Positions 8,485 through 17,414 of a stretch of 64,000 bases of DNA are shown in pieces. The notes beneath the pieces are model-generated. The model was given only the letters and a program-made list of their open reading frames with translations, ran no database searches and was not told where the DNA came from. The DNA lies in the NCBI GenBank assembly GCA_030433805.1, contig JARUXA010000011.1, positions 93,929-157,928 of the forward strand, read 5' to 3'. A program made the position numbers and the translations under genes. The DNA comes from Sphingomonas sp. PsM26 (GTDB taxonomy: Bacteria > Pseudomonadota > Alphaproteobacteria > Sphingomonadales > Sphingomonadaceae). Each line of letters begins with the position of its first letter. Positions within the stretch are counted from its first letter, which is position 1.

Positions 8485-10115
8485 GCGAGACCTCCATCGA
8501 GCCGGATTACGGGGACGAACCCGCCAGCAGGTTTGGGCGGGAAATCGATATGGAGGCCAGCCGCATCGCGGCGATAGCGGACCGACCCGCCGCCGAGCAG
8601 CGTCGCACGTTCGATCTTGCCGCGCGCACGACCGGCCGCCAAGGAGGGCACCGTCGTGGTGCCGCTCGGCCAGTCGAGGAACAGCACGTACAGTGCGCCC
8701 TTGTTGGTGGTGAAGCGCACGTCACGCGGTGTGAAATCGCCCGCGCCCGCTTCGTTCTGCATCCCCGACTGGAGCTTGGTCGGCCCCTCGCCGAAGATGC
8801 GCCATGGCCGCGACCCGAAGATCGCTTCGCCATTGGTCGCTGTCCACTCGCCCATCTGGTCGAGGATCTTCTCTTCCTCGCCGTCAATCGCGCCGTGGCC
8901 GGGCTGCGGCACCGACAGCAGCAGATTGCCGTTCTTCGACACCACGTCGGCGAGCCGCTGGACGACCTTTTCCGCCGAGGTGTAGCTTTTGTCGTTGAGC
9001 CGCGCGACGTTGTAGAACCAGTCGCCGAGGCAGGTGTCGGTCTGCCACGGTTCTTCCCACAGATGATCGCTGAAGCCGCGCTCAACATCCTGCACCACGC
9101 CGAGGCGTTCGTTAGGTTTCAACTGCTTGGCGAACAAGGCGACGTCGATCTTGCCCGACCAGCCGATCGAGCGGTTGTAATAGTCCGCCGCCGCTTGCAG
9201 CCCGATCGGGCCGAAGGGCAGTCCGTAATCGTCGAAATAGACGAGGTCGGGCTTGTACTTGTCGATCAGGTCGGTCTGGCGGAGCAGCCACTTTGTGACG
9301 TAGCGCGGATCGTCGGTCGGGCCGGTCTCGATCCACTGGCCGTCATTCTTTTCGTGCCACGCGTTCATCGCCGGAATCGTGTCGATCCCGTCGGGCATCA
9401 CCGCATGGCCGCCGGTGTAGAGTTCCTGCGGGTCGAGCCCGTCCCACCACTGGCCCTTGCCGTCGGCCTTGCGCAGCCGGAACGCATCATAGCGTTCGCC
9501 CTTGCGCGGGCCGGTCTGATCATAGCCGTAGGCGGTCTGATACCAATGCCAGCTGTGCGCCGAATGGTTGGACACGCCGAACTTGAGCCCGGCTTTGCGC
9601 GCCGCCTTCTCCCACGTGCCGACGATGTCGCGCTTTGGGCCGACGCGCAGCGAGTTCCAAGCGTGATAGCGGCTGTCGTAGCAATCGAGATTGTCGTGGT
9701 GGTTCGCCAGCGCCATGAAATAGCGCGCGCCGACCTTCTTGTAGCGCGCGATCAGCGCGTCCGGGTCCCAGCGGTCGGCGGTCCAGCGGTTCTGGACGTC
9801 CTTCATCCCCGCGACGGTCGGATGGCCATAGGTCTTGACGTGATGGTCGTAGACCGGATGCCCCTGCATATACATGAAGCGCCCGTACCAGTCGCCGCGT
9901 TCGGGGACCGATTGCGGCCCCCAATGCGACCAGATCCCGAGCTTCGCGTCGCGAAACCAGTCGGGGTAGCGATAGTTGGAAACGAGCGACGGCCAGTTGG
10001 CCTCGACCGGCCCGCGCGTCATTCCCATCGGGCTTTTCGCGAGCGCCGCATGCGCCATCGGCGTCGCGGCGAGCCCCGCGAGGATCGACCGGCGCGTGAG
10101 CGCGGCTGGGGTCAC
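8481..10115 (-). CDS. Exported GH29 alpha-L-fucosidase
   Basis: A 544-residue GH29 enzyme. The GTG start at 10115 is chosen because it overlaps the esterase stop as GTGA and directly gives an export signal with the twin-arginine stretch LTRRSILAG (residues 6-14), so Tat export is likely. The catalytic domain starts at DWFRDAKLGIWSHWGP and includes ALANHHDNLD; the probable nucleophile is Asp295 in DLVYFDDYGLPFG. A beta-sandwich-like tail follows. It removes terminal alpha-L-fucose in the periplasm and feeds the downstream permease. A paralogue with the same layout lies at 53445-55004. The acid/base residue cannot be assigned by eye. Confidence 0.9.
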   Translation of the reverse strand: MTPAALTRRSILAGLAATPMAHAALAKSPMGMTRGPVEANWPSLVSNYRYPDWFRDAKLGIWSHWGPQSVPERGDWYGRFMYMQGHPVYDHHVKTYGHPTVAGMKDVQNRWTADRWDPDALIARYKKVGARYFMALANHHDNLDCYDSRYHAWNSLRVGPKRDIVGTWEKAARKAGLKFGVSNHSAHSWHWYQTAYGYDQTGPRKGERYDAFRLRKADGKGQWWDGLDPQELYTGGHAVMPDGIDTIPAMNAWHEKNDGQWIETGPTDDPRYVTKWLLRQTDLIDKYKPDLVYFDDYGLPFGPIGLQAAADYYNRSIGWSGKIDVALFAKQLKPNERLGVVQDVERGFSDHLWEEPWQTDTCLGDWFYNVARLNDKSYTSAEKVVQRLADVVSKNGNLLLSVPQPGHGAIDGEEEKILDQMGEWTATNGEAIFGSRPWRIFGEGPTKLQSGMQNEAGAGDFTPRDVRFTTNKGALYVLFLDWPSGTTTVPSLAAGRARGKIERATLLGGGSVRYRRDAAGLHIDFPPKPAGGFVPVIRLDGGLA

Positions 10116-10909
10116 TTGGCAACCGCTCTGGCGATCGCTGCCAGCGCAAGCGGGCGCATCACGGCATAGCCTTGCGGGGTCGGATGGACGCCGTCGCTGG
10201 CATAGCCCGGCTTCATCGCGCCCTCGGGGGTGGCGAGTGCGGCGTGGTAATCGACGTAGGTGAAGCCGTTCGCCTTGGCGTAGCTCTGCAGCCAGGCGTT
10301 GAGCGCGGCGATCTGCGGCACCGGGCGCTTGTCCGGGCTCCACGGGAAGGAAGCGGCGGGCGGGACCGAGGCGAGGATCACCTTGATCCCGTGCGCGCGC
10401 GCCAGTTCGGCCATCGTTTGGATATTGCCCTCGACCGTCTCGATCGTCGCCGCGCCGGTGTTGCCCGCGATGTCGTTGGTGCCCGCCATGATGTGGACCG
10501 CCTGCGGTTTGAGCGCGATAACGTCGGCGCGGAAGCGAACGAGCATTTGCGGGGTGGTCTGCCCGCTGATGCCGCGATCGACCACGCCGTTGGAAAAGAG
10601 GTCCGCATCGGCGTGGATCCAGTTGTCGGTGATTGAATCCCCCATGAACACGACCCGGACCTTCTGCCCGGCAAGCGCGCGGTTGTCGGCGGCGTAGCGG
10701 CACAGCTGCCCGAAATCTCGGGTGAGCATATGGAGATTGAACATCTGGTAGCTGACCTTGGCGTCCGGAGCAGGATGCGTGACGCACGGATCGGACACGA
10801 TGCCGACCGGATCACCCGCGTGGGGATCGCCCGGTACGATGGTCTGCGCCTGGGCGGTGACCGAAGCCAGACCCAGCAGCAATCCGGCTAGCGTCGCGTA
10901 TCCTCGCAT
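10112..10909 (-). CDS. Exported SGNH/GDSL-family esterase
   Basis: This 265-residue protein has a Sec signal peptide (cleavage near AQAQ at residues 19-22) and the SGNH hydrolase blocks: Ser92 in VVFMGDSITDNW, Gly in DRGISGQTTPQ, Asn in MAGTNDIAG (GxND), and Asp239/His242 in SDGVHPTPQGY. The ATG at 10909 has a strong GGAGG eight bases upstream and leaves a 101-base leader after the preceding gene. Exported SGNH enzymes in glycan loci usually remove acetyl groups from sugars. Here it may deacetylate the side chains cleaved by the fucosidase; lysophospholipase-like activity is the alternative. It overlaps the fucosidase gene by four bases. Confidence 0.85.
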   Translation of the reverse strand: MRGYATLAGLLLGLASVTAQAQTIVPGDPHAGDPVGIVSDPCVTHPAPDAKVSYQMFNLHMLTRDFGQLCRYAADNRALAGQKVRVVFMGDSITDNWIHADADLFSNGVVDRGISGQTTPQMLVRFRADVIALKPQAVHIMAGTNDIAGNTGAATIETVEGNIQTMAELARAHGIKVILASVPPAASFPWSPDKRPVPQIAALNAWLQSYAKANGFTYVDYHAALATPEGAMKPGYASDGVHPTPQGYAVMRPLALAAIARAVAK

Positions 10910-11010
10910 CTCGATCCCCTCCAGAAGTGCACCGCGAACCGGGCTATTTCGTGCAGCTATAAAGCGATGATTTATATATGAACAGCTACTTTTGCTGGCG
11001 GAAGGTCCGT

Positions 11011-11985
11011 TCAGGTGGGGAACACGCCCTTGCTGGTGCCGAAAGCGGTAAATAACGCGGGCCAAACCGACACAGGCTTGCTCGCGGGGAGGCGCGTCCC
11101 AAAGCCGTGTCCGCCGGCTTCGAACACATGCAGTTCGGCCGGTCGCGCAGCTGCTTTCATCGCGCCGAACATCGCGATGCTGTTCGCAACCGGGACCAGA
11201 TCGTCGTCCGCGGCATGCGCGAGGAAGATCGGCGGCGTGTCACTGGTGACGCGCGTTTCGACCGAAGCGATGTGGCGCAGCGGGACAGGTGCGTCCGTGC
11301 CGAGCAAGGCATCGCGCGACCCGCCGTGGGTGAACGGGGCTTCCAGGCTGACGACAGGATAGATCAGGCCGGCATAATCGGGCCGTGCCGACTGGCCATC
11401 GATCGCGTCCATCGGCGCGTAAGCGGTTTCGCCGTGCCGCGTGGCGAGCGATCCCGCGAGATGCCCGCCCGCCGAAAAGCCGAGTACTGCGATCCGCGCA
11501 GGATCGACGCCGAACCGGGCAGCGTCCGCGCGGATCGTCCGCATCGCACGTTGCGCATCCTGCAACGGTACCAGCGCGCGATCGCCCCAGCCTTCGGCGG
11601 GGAGGCGGTATTGCAGGATGAACGCCGTAATGCCGCGCGCATTGAGCCACGCCGCCTGCTCCAGACCTTCATTGTCGTAGGACAGGAAGCCATAACCCCC
11701 GCCGGGGATCACCAGCACCGCCGCGCCATTGGGCTTGGCGGCGCGCTTCACCACAAGCGCCGGACGCGCAATGCCGCGCAGCCAGCGGTCGGGGTGGCGC
11801 GGATCCTTGCTGCGTTCCTCGACACTGGGCTTGATCGCGCTTTTCCGATCGCCGGGAATCGTTTTTGGCCAGAGCGGCACGATTTCGTCGCGGGACGATT
11901 GGGCCGCGAGCGGCGCGGCAGCGAGCGTATAGAGCGCGGCGCCTCCGGCTAGGAGCGTGCGGCGGGTCGGGTCGGTCGTCGGCAT
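11011..11985 (-). CDS. Exported alpha/beta-hydrolase, carbohydrate-esterase-like
   Basis: A 324-residue alpha/beta-hydrolase. The N-terminus carries a twin-arginine-type signal (PTRRTLLAGGAAL, then AAPLAAQS). The oxyanion segment IPGGGYGFLSYDNEG, nucleophile elbow GFSAGGHLAG, acid region AHAADDDLVP and histidine in EAGGHGFGTRLP are all present, as in bacterial acetylxylan/xyloglucan-type esterases (BD-FAE-like) of polysaccharide loci. It is the first gene of the minus-strand fucose cluster in this window. Probable role: removal of acetyl (or other acyl) groups from plant glycans in the periplasm. The exact substrate is not readable from sequence. Confidence 0.82.
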   Translation of the reverse strand: MPTTDPTRRTLLAGGAALYTLAAAPLAAQSSRDEIVPLWPKTIPGDRKSAIKPSVEERSKDPRHPDRWLRGIARPALVVKRAAKPNGAAVLVIPGGGYGFLSYDNEGLEQAAWLNARGITAFILQYRLPAEGWGDRALVPLQDAQRAMRTIRADAARFGVDPARIAVLGFSAGGHLAGSLATRHGETAYAPMDAIDGQSARPDYAGLIYPVVSLEAPFTHGGSRDALLGTDAPVPLRHIASVETRVTSDTPPIFLAHAADDDLVPVANSIAMFGAMKAAARPAELHVFEAGGHGFGTRLPASKPVSVWPALFTAFGTSKGVFPT

Positions 11986-12094
11986 CTCGGTCCCCTTCGT
12001 TGAAATGTCGGTGTACCGTCAGCCGGAGCAGATTGTCGAATGGATGCAACGGCACGGCCGCTGCCGTGATGCGGGATGACCATCGCTGACAGCG

Positions 12095-12129
12095 AAAAGC
12101 CCGCCGTCTCTGTCGAGACGACGGGCTTT
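12095..12129 (-). terminator. Rho-independent terminator
   Basis: AAAGCCCGCCGTCTC and GAGACGACGGGCTTT form a strong stem with a four-base loop. Read on the minus strand it ends in GGGCTTTT, 40 bases after the stop of the small gene at 12169-12549, so it ends that transcript before the fucose cluster begins. Confidence 0.8.
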
Positions 12130-12168
12130 CTGCCGTTTCACATCGGCGGAACCGCCGGTGAAAACCAA

Positions 12169-12549
12169 TCAGGCCTTCTTGCGCGCGCGCTTGGGGGCTG
12201 CGGCCGCGACGGTATCTTCTTCCTCGTCGGGCGAGTCTTCGCCGGCTTCGGTCAGCGCCTCGCCCAATGCCTTCAGCTTTTCCTGCTGCGCATCGGCCTT
12301 GTCGGCGATCTTGGTCGTTGCGGCGCCCAGACGGTGGAGCAGCGCATGGACGCGATCCGCATCGGGTTCGTCGCGCTCGAGCTGCTTGCGGAGCGATCCG
12401 AGATCGCGAAGAATGCCCTTGGCACCCGATGTCTCGACATCCGCGAGCGCGGCTTCCCAATCCTCGATCATGTCGGCGCCCTTGGTCGCCTTGGTCGTAT
12501 CAAGACCGCGATTGATCGCATTCATCGTTCCGGCGAATTTCAGGGCCAT
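12169..12549 (-). CDS. Conserved small charged protein, function unknown
   Basis: I do not recognise a named family. The 126-residue product is helical and charged: residues 27-100 are rich in Leu, Lys, Glu and Ala spaced as in a coiled coil, and the end is an acidic run (PDEEEDT) followed by a basic Ala/Lys/Arg tail (PKRARKKA). There is no signal peptide or membrane segment. The basic C-terminal tail resembles those of DNA- or RNA-associated small proteins, but that is only a resemblance. It is a single-gene unit transcribed away from uvrC and closed by its own terminator. Normal GC and codon use suggest a resident gene. Confidence 0.7.
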   Translation of the reverse strand: MALKFAGTMNAINRGLDTTKATKGADMIEDWEAALADVETSGAKGILRDLGSLRKQLERDEPDADRVHALLHRLGAATTKIADKADAQQEKLKALGEALTEAGEDSPDEEEDTVAAAAPKRARKKA

Positions 12550-12773
12550 ATTCCATCTCCGACTTGCCGTATTGGCGAGCGATGAAACGCCGGGTAGCGT
12601 GCTTAATGTCCGCGCCAGTTGCTTGCATTCTCACTGATAAGGATCAGTCTGTCGGTTGGAGTCCCGATCCCGATCGGACGCGCACCGACGCTTGGCTGCG
12701 CGTGCCATGCATATCGGCAAGAAGGTGAACGAACCCGTGGTATCCACCGGCACGAACCCCTAGATCGTACGCG

Positions 12774-14696
12774 ATGTCCGATCCCAATGCCCCGACCCGC
12801 TTCCACGAAGACAAGGCCACCTTCACCGTCCGCGGCAGCGACGCGCCCGATATCGAGGCGGGGGTCGCCGCGATCCGCAACGTGCTGGCAACGCTGCCGA
12901 TCCGTCCAGGCGTCTACCGTATGCTCGATGCGCGCGGCGACGTGCTGTATGTCGGCAAGGCGCGCGCGCTCAAGAACCGCGTGACCAACTATACGCAGGT
13001 CGATCGCCTCTCGAAGCGACTCCAGCGGATGGTCGCGCAGACCCGATCGATGATGATCGTGACGACCAACAACGAGGCCGAGGCGCTGCTGCTCGAGGCG
13101 CAGCTGATCAAGCGCTATCGCCCCGCGTACAACGTCCTGTTGCGCGACGATAAGAGCTTCCCGTTCATCCTGCTGCGCGTCGATCATGCCTATCCGCGAA
13201 TCCAGAAGCATCGCGGCGCACGGCGCGCCAAGGGCAATTACTACGGCCCGTTCGCTAGCGCGGGCTCGGTCAACAACACGCTGAATGCGTTGCAGAAGCT
13301 GTTCCTGTTGCGAAGCTGTACCGACGGCTTCTTCAAGAACCGCGACCGGCCCTGCCTGTTGTACCAGATCAAGCGATGCTCGGCGCCGTGCGTCGGGCGG
13401 ATCGATGAAGCTGGCTATGCCGAACTCGTCGCGGACGCGAAGGCGTTCCTCGGCGGCAAGTCGACCGAGGTGCAGGCCAAGCTCGGCGCGCAGATGCAGG
13501 TCGCCGCGGAGAACATGGACTTCGAACTGGCCGCGATCATTCGCGACCGGCTGCGCGCGTTGACGTTTATCCAGGGGAGCCAGGCGATCAACGCGGAAGG
13601 GCTGGGCGACGCGGACATCTTCGCGATGGCGTGCAAGAACGGCGTGATCGGGATCCAGGCGTTCTTCATCCGGGGCGGGCAGAATTGGGGGCATCGCAGC
13701 TTCTTCCCGGCGCACACCGCCGACGTTCCGGAGGACGAGATCTTTACCGGGTTCCTCGCGCAATTCTACGAGGAGGTTCCGCCGCCGCGGACGATCCTGC
13801 TCGACCGGGAGCTCGACGAAGCCGCGTTGCTCGGCGAGGCGTTGGGTGCGCAGGCCGGGTTCAAGGTCGCGCTGTCGATGCCGCAGCGCGGGTCGCGGCG
13901 ACAGCTGCTCGAACAGGCCAAGCGCAACGCCGAGGAAGCGCTCGACCGGCGGCTTGCGGAGAGCACGACGCAGGCCAAATTGCTACGCGAAGTGGCCGAG
14001 CTGTTCGACTTGCCCGAACCGCCCGATCGGATCGAAGTCTATGACAACAGCCATATCCAGGGGACCAACGCGCTTGGCGCAATGGTCGTCGCGGGGCCCG
14101 AGGGGTTCCGCAAGGGGCAGTATCGCAAGTTCAACATTAAGAACCCCGATACGATCCCGGGCGACGATTTCGGGATGATGCGCGAAGTCTTCGGGCGTCG
14201 GTTCGCGCGCGCGCAGGCGGACGATCCCGATCGGGATTCGGGCGACTGGCCGGATCTGGTGCTGATCGACGGCGGGCGCGGGCAGCTCAATGCGGTGAAG
14301 GGCGTGCTCGAGGAATTGGGGATCGAGGACGTGTGTCTCGTCGGGATCGCCAAGGGGCCGCACCACGGCCGCGATGGCCGCGAGGTGTTCCACATGCTCG
14401 ACGGACGCGAGTTCCAGTTGCCCGTCAACGCGCCCGTGCTGTTCTACCTGCAACGCTTGCGCGACGAGGTGCACCGCTTCGCGATCGGTGCGCACCGGGC
14501 GAAGCGCGCCAAGGCGATCGGTGCGTCGCCGCTCGACGACGTGCCGGGCATCGGGCCGGCGCGGAAGAAGGCGTTGCTGATGCACTTCGGCACCGCGCGG
14601 GCGGTGCGCAACGCCAGTCTGGCGGATCTGCAGCGCGCGCCGGGCGTCAGCGCGGCGGTGGCACAGCAACTGTACGACTTTTTCCATACCCGGTGA
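12774..14696 (+). CDS. uvrC: UvrABC excinuclease subunit C
   Basis: A 640-residue UvrC with the full domain order: GIY-YIG nuclease at about residues 45-125 (RPGVYRML, VLYVGKARALKNRV) making the 3' incision, a Cys-rich linker (RPCLLYQIKRCSAPCVG), the UVR domain at about 230-265 that binds UvrB, the RNase H-like nuclease making the 5' incision (EVYDNSHIQGTN, VLIDGGRGQL), and C-terminal helix-hairpin-helix repeats (LDDVPGIGPARKKALL). It acts in nucleotide excision repair in the cytoplasm. Sequence is complete and no active-site change is apparent. The ATG at 12774 gives a short N-terminal extension before the GIY domain. Confidence 0.97.
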   Translation: MSDPNAPTRFHEDKATFTVRGSDAPDIEAGVAAIRNVLATLPIRPGVYRMLDARGDVLYVGKARALKNRVTNYTQVDRLSKRLQRMVAQTRSMMIVTTNNEAEALLLEAQLIKRYRPAYNVLLRDDKSFPFILLRVDHAYPRIQKHRGARRAKGNYYGPFASAGSVNNTLNALQKLFLLRSCTDGFFKNRDRPCLLYQIKRCSAPCVGRIDEAGYAELVADAKAFLGGKSTEVQAKLGAQMQVAAENMDFELAAIIRDRLRALTFIQGSQAINAEGLGDADIFAMACKNGVIGIQAFFIRGGQNWGHRSFFPAHTADVPEDEIFTGFLAQFYEEVPPPRTILLDRELDEAALLGEALGAQAGFKVALSMPQRGSRRQLLEQAKRNAEEALDRRLAESTTQAKLLREVAELFDLPEPPDRIEVYDNSHIQGTNALGAMVVAGPEGFRKGQYRKFNIKNPDTIPGDDFGMMREVFGRRFARAQADDPDRDSGDWPDLVLIDGGRGQLNAVKGVLEELGIEDVCLVGIAKGPHHGRDGREVFHMLDGREFQLPVNAPVLFYLQRLRDEVHRFAIGAHRAKRAKAIGASPLDDVPGIGPARKKALLMHFGTARAVRNASLADLQRAPGVSAAVAQQLYDFFHTR

Positions 14697-14862
14697 CGGC
14701 CTGCGCCGCCGCGCGCTGGAAACGTTCCAGCAACAATTCGGACTAGGGGGATGGAGAACGATAGGCAGGGTCCGCGTTTGCGCGCATAGGGACCCTTGCA
14801 TCCAGGCTGGTACCGCGAGCGTGTCTCCGTTCGTCGGGGCCGCGCGTGTAAGGCGTACAAAG

Positions 14863-15807
14863 ATGAGCGTTTTGCTAGGGATAAAACGAAGAGCCGGATC
14901 TGTGCCGTGGCGTGTTGCCGCCGGTCTGGTGCAGACCCGCACGATTCACGCCCTCCGCCATCGGCGATACGAGCACGCGCGTGACCAGCATCGCACCCGA
15001 TTGCCCGCCATGTCCGATGCAATCGCGGAGATGGCGCGCGGCCTGGAAGAGCGCGGTGTGGTCCAGACCCGTCTGTCGTCGCTTGCGCTGGAGGGGGCGG
15101 ATGAAGCGTTCGCCGAAGCGTCGCAATTGACCGCGCTGTGGAGGGACCGATTGCGGGAGCAGGGGCGTGCGGGCAGCGCGTTTCTCCGCGTGCCGCCCGC
15201 TGAAATTGCCGCAAGACCAGCAATCTACCGGTTGGGATTGCATCCCGCGCTGCTCGATCTGGCGGAAGCGTATGTCGGGCTGCCGGTCGCCTATGACGGC
15301 GTGAACCTGCAATATACGCTGGCGGACGGGCGCGCGGTCTCGACGCGGAAATGGCACCGCGACCGGGAAGACCGGCGGATGATCAAGCTGGCGGTCTATC
15401 TGACCGACGTCGATGCGGACAGCGGGCCGTTCCAGTTGCTGCCGGTCGAGGCGACTGTGCCGGACGACCGGTTTTACCTCGACGATGCCGACGAGAAGGA
15501 CGACGGCGGGCGCATTTTGGGCGTTCATCCAATCAGTTGCGAGGGGGCGGCGGGGACGGTCGTCGTCGCTGACACCGCGCGCTTCTTCCATCGCGGCAAG
15601 CCGGCGACCGGGCGCGACCGGGCGGCCTTGTTTTACAGCTACTTTGCGCGGGTGCCGCAGCGGCCGTATTTCTGCGATCGGTCGGGTCTGTCGGCGCGCG
15701 ACGTCGCCAAACTAGTCGAAACACTGTCGCCGCGACAGCAGAATGCGGCATTATGGCGCCGGAATCTGCCATTTCCGTGGCGGTTCGTACCTGCTTCGAG
15801 CGCGTAA
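14863..15807 (+). CDS. PhyH-like Fe(II)/2-oxoglutarate dioxygenase
   Basis: A 314-residue protein with the iron-binding facial triad of phytanoyl-CoA dioxygenase-like enzymes: His165 and Asp167 in KWHRDRED, distal His243 in TARFFHRGKPA, and an Arg in GRDRAAL for 2-oxoglutarate. The middle YLTDVDADSGPFQLLP is typical of the family. The substrate is unknown. I chose the ATG at 14863; a GTG 42 bases upstream is possible. The first 45 residues are basic (many Arg and His) and not part of the fold, which could mean the true start is later. It stands alone between uvrC and a convergent dehydrogenase gene. Confidence 0.75.
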   Translation: MSVLLGIKRRAGSVPWRVAAGLVQTRTIHALRHRRYEHARDQHRTRLPAMSDAIAEMARGLEERGVVQTRLSSLALEGADEAFAEASQLTALWRDRLREQGRAGSAFLRVPPAEIAARPAIYRLGLHPALLDLAEAYVGLPVAYDGVNLQYTLADGRAVSTRKWHRDREDRRMIKLAVYLTDVDADSGPFQLLPVEATVPDDRFYLDDADEKDDGGRILGVHPISCEGAAGTVVVADTARFFHRGKPATGRDRAALFYSYFARVPQRPYFCDRSGLSARDVAKLVETLSPRQQNAALWRRNLPFPWRFVPASSA

Positions 15808-15814
15808 TAAACGC

Positions 15815-16813
15815 TCAGGCCCAGCCTTCGAGCACCTGATCCGGCGGGCGGTGGCCGTCCGCCCACATGCGGATGTTGGTGATGACCTTCTCCCCCGTCG
15901 CGAGCCGCCCCTCGAACGTCGCGGAGCCCATGTGCGGGGTCATCACGACATTGGGAAGCGCAAGCAGCCGCGGATCGATCCGCGGCTCATGCTGCCACAC
16001 GTCGAGGCCGGCACCCGCCAGCCGTCCGTTCTCGAGAGCGTCGACCAGCGCATCCTCGTCGACGATCCCGCCGCGCGAGGTGTTGATGACATAGACATGG
16101 GGCCGCAGCAGCGCGATCCGGGCGGCGTCAATCAGCCCCTCGCTGTCGGCGTTGCGCGGGGTGTGGATCGTCAGCAGGTCGATCGCGCCGAGCATCTCGT
16201 CGAGATTGGGGTGCCACTGCGCCTGCAACTCGGCCTCGACCACCTTGGGCAGTCGGTGGCGGTTGTGGTAATGGATCGACAGGCCGAACGCGCGCGCCCG
16301 CCGCGCCACCGCCTGGCCGATCCGCCCCATGCCGAGGATGCCGAGCGCCTTGCCACCGATGCGGTGGCCGAGCATCCCGCCGGGGGTCCAGCCCTGCCAC
16401 GCGCCCGAGCGGACCAGCTTCTCGCCCTCCGCCAGCCGCCGCGGGACCGAGAGAAGCAGCGCCATCGTCAGGTCGGCGGTATCCTCGGTCAGCACGCCCG
16501 GCGTGTTGGTGACGAGGATGCCGCGTGCCCGCGCGGCTTTCAACGCGATATGGTTCACGCCCGCGCCGAAATTGGCGATCAGCTTCAATCGCGGCCCGGC
16601 ACCCTCGATCAGCGCGGCGTCGATCTCGTCGGTCACGGTCGGGACCAGCACGTCGCAATCGGCCATCGCGGCGGCAAGCTCGGCGCGAGTCAGCGCGGTG
16701 GCACCGCGGTGGATGCTCGCGTCGAACAGTTGCTCCATCCGCAGCATCACCGCGTCGGGCAATTCGCGGGTCACCGCCACGCGCGGGTTGGGGACACGTC
16801 TCGTCTCTGCCAT
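15815..16813 (-). CDS. D-2-hydroxyacid dehydrogenase (glyoxylate/hydroxypyruvate reductase type)
   Basis: This 332-residue NAD(P)-dependent enzyme has the family layout: substrate domain, NAD fold with LGILGMGRIGQAVARRA, and the catalytic triad Arg (NTSRGGIVDE), Glu (HEPRIDPRL) and His (TPHMGSAT). The basic and polar residues after the second strand (HYHNRHRLP) suggest NADP preference, as in glyoxylate reductases. It would reduce glyoxylate or hydroxypyruvate in the cytoplasm. The ATG at 16813 gives the normal family length; a longer frame upstream runs through the divergently transcribed SH3 gene. Only eight bases separate its stop from the PhyH gene stop (convergent). Confidence 0.88.
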   Translation of the reverse strand: MAETRRVPNPRVAVTRELPDAVMLRMEQLFDASIHRGATALTRAELAAAMADCDVLVPTVTDEIDAALIEGAGPRLKLIANFGAGVNHIALKAARARGILVTNTPGVLTEDTADLTMALLLSVPRRLAEGEKLVRSGAWQGWTPGGMLGHRIGGKALGILGMGRIGQAVARRARAFGLSIHYHNRHRLPKVVEAELQAQWHPNLDEMLGAIDLLTIHTPRNADSEGLIDAARIALLRPHVYVINTSRGGIVDEDALVDALENGRLAGAGLDVWQHEPRIDPRLLALPNVVMTPHMGSATFEGRLATGEKVITNIRMWADGHRPPDQVLEGWA

Positions 16814-16889
16814 GCCGCTGGCTTGGCGGAGGGCCTGCGCGGCGTCAACGGGTGTTGAAGCCGCGCGCCAAAACGCGATAAGCGGGGAC

Positions 16890-17414
16890 ATGACGCTACG
16901 ACACCAGAAGATGCCGATCGCGGCGCGGCTTGCGCTGCTGATCGGGGCGACGAGCATGGCCGCGGCAGCGTTCGCGCCCGCGATTGCCGCCATGGCCAAC
17001 CGCAAAGCGCCGTTCTACGCCTCGGTCGGTGCCAAGAAGGCGCGGATGCGCACGGGGCCGGCGCGATCCTATCCGGTCAGCTGGCTGTACCAGCGTGCCG
17101 ATCTCCCGGTCAAAGTCATCGCCGTGTTCGAGCACGGCCAATGGTACAAGGTCGAGGACCCGAGCGGCACGCAGGGGTGGATGATGAGCGGGCTGCTCAG
17201 CGAGCGGCGGACCGGGATGATCACCGGGCAGGTCGCCGAATTGCGCGACAGCCCGGACAGCGACGCGCGGATCGTCTGGCGGGCGGCACCGGGGGTGGTC
17301 GGGCGGCTGAGCAAATGTTCGGGCGGCTGGTGCTATTTCGACGTGCAGGGGCGCGGCGGGTTCGTCGAACAGTTGCGGATGTGGGGTGCGGAAGCGGGCG
17401 AAACGCTGCCGTGA
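16890..17414 (+). CDS. Exported SH3-like domain protein
   Basis: A 174-residue protein with a signal peptide in the first 34 residues (ARLALLIGATSMAAAAFAPA) and two bacterial SH3-like repeats: about residues 41-103 (ASVGAKKARMRTGPARSYPV, GQWYKVEDPSGTQGWM) and 110-164 (AELRDSPDSDARIVW, GGWCYFDVQGRGGFVEQ). Such periplasmic SH3 proteins are common in alphaproteobacteria and are thought to bind peptidoglycan or other envelope ligands. It is transcribed divergently from the hydroxyacid dehydrogenase (76-base gap) and its stop overlaps the GNAT start as GTGA. Confidence 0.82.
   Translation: MTLRHQKMPIAARLALLIGATSMAAAAFAPAIAAMANRKAPFYASVGAKKARMRTGPARSYPVSWLYQRADLPVKVIAVFEHGQWYKVEDPSGTQGWMMSGLLSERRTGMITGQVAELRDSPDSDARIVWRAAPGVVGRLSKCSGGWCYFDVQGRGGFVEQLRMWGAEAGETLP

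Noticed and set aside
8457..10169. 570-codon plus-strand frame opposite the GH29 and start of the esterase
   Set aside because: It is the antisense shadow of the fucosidase: Arg/Val/Ala/Asp-rich with no domain, and the minus strand has the catalytic motifs and signal peptide.
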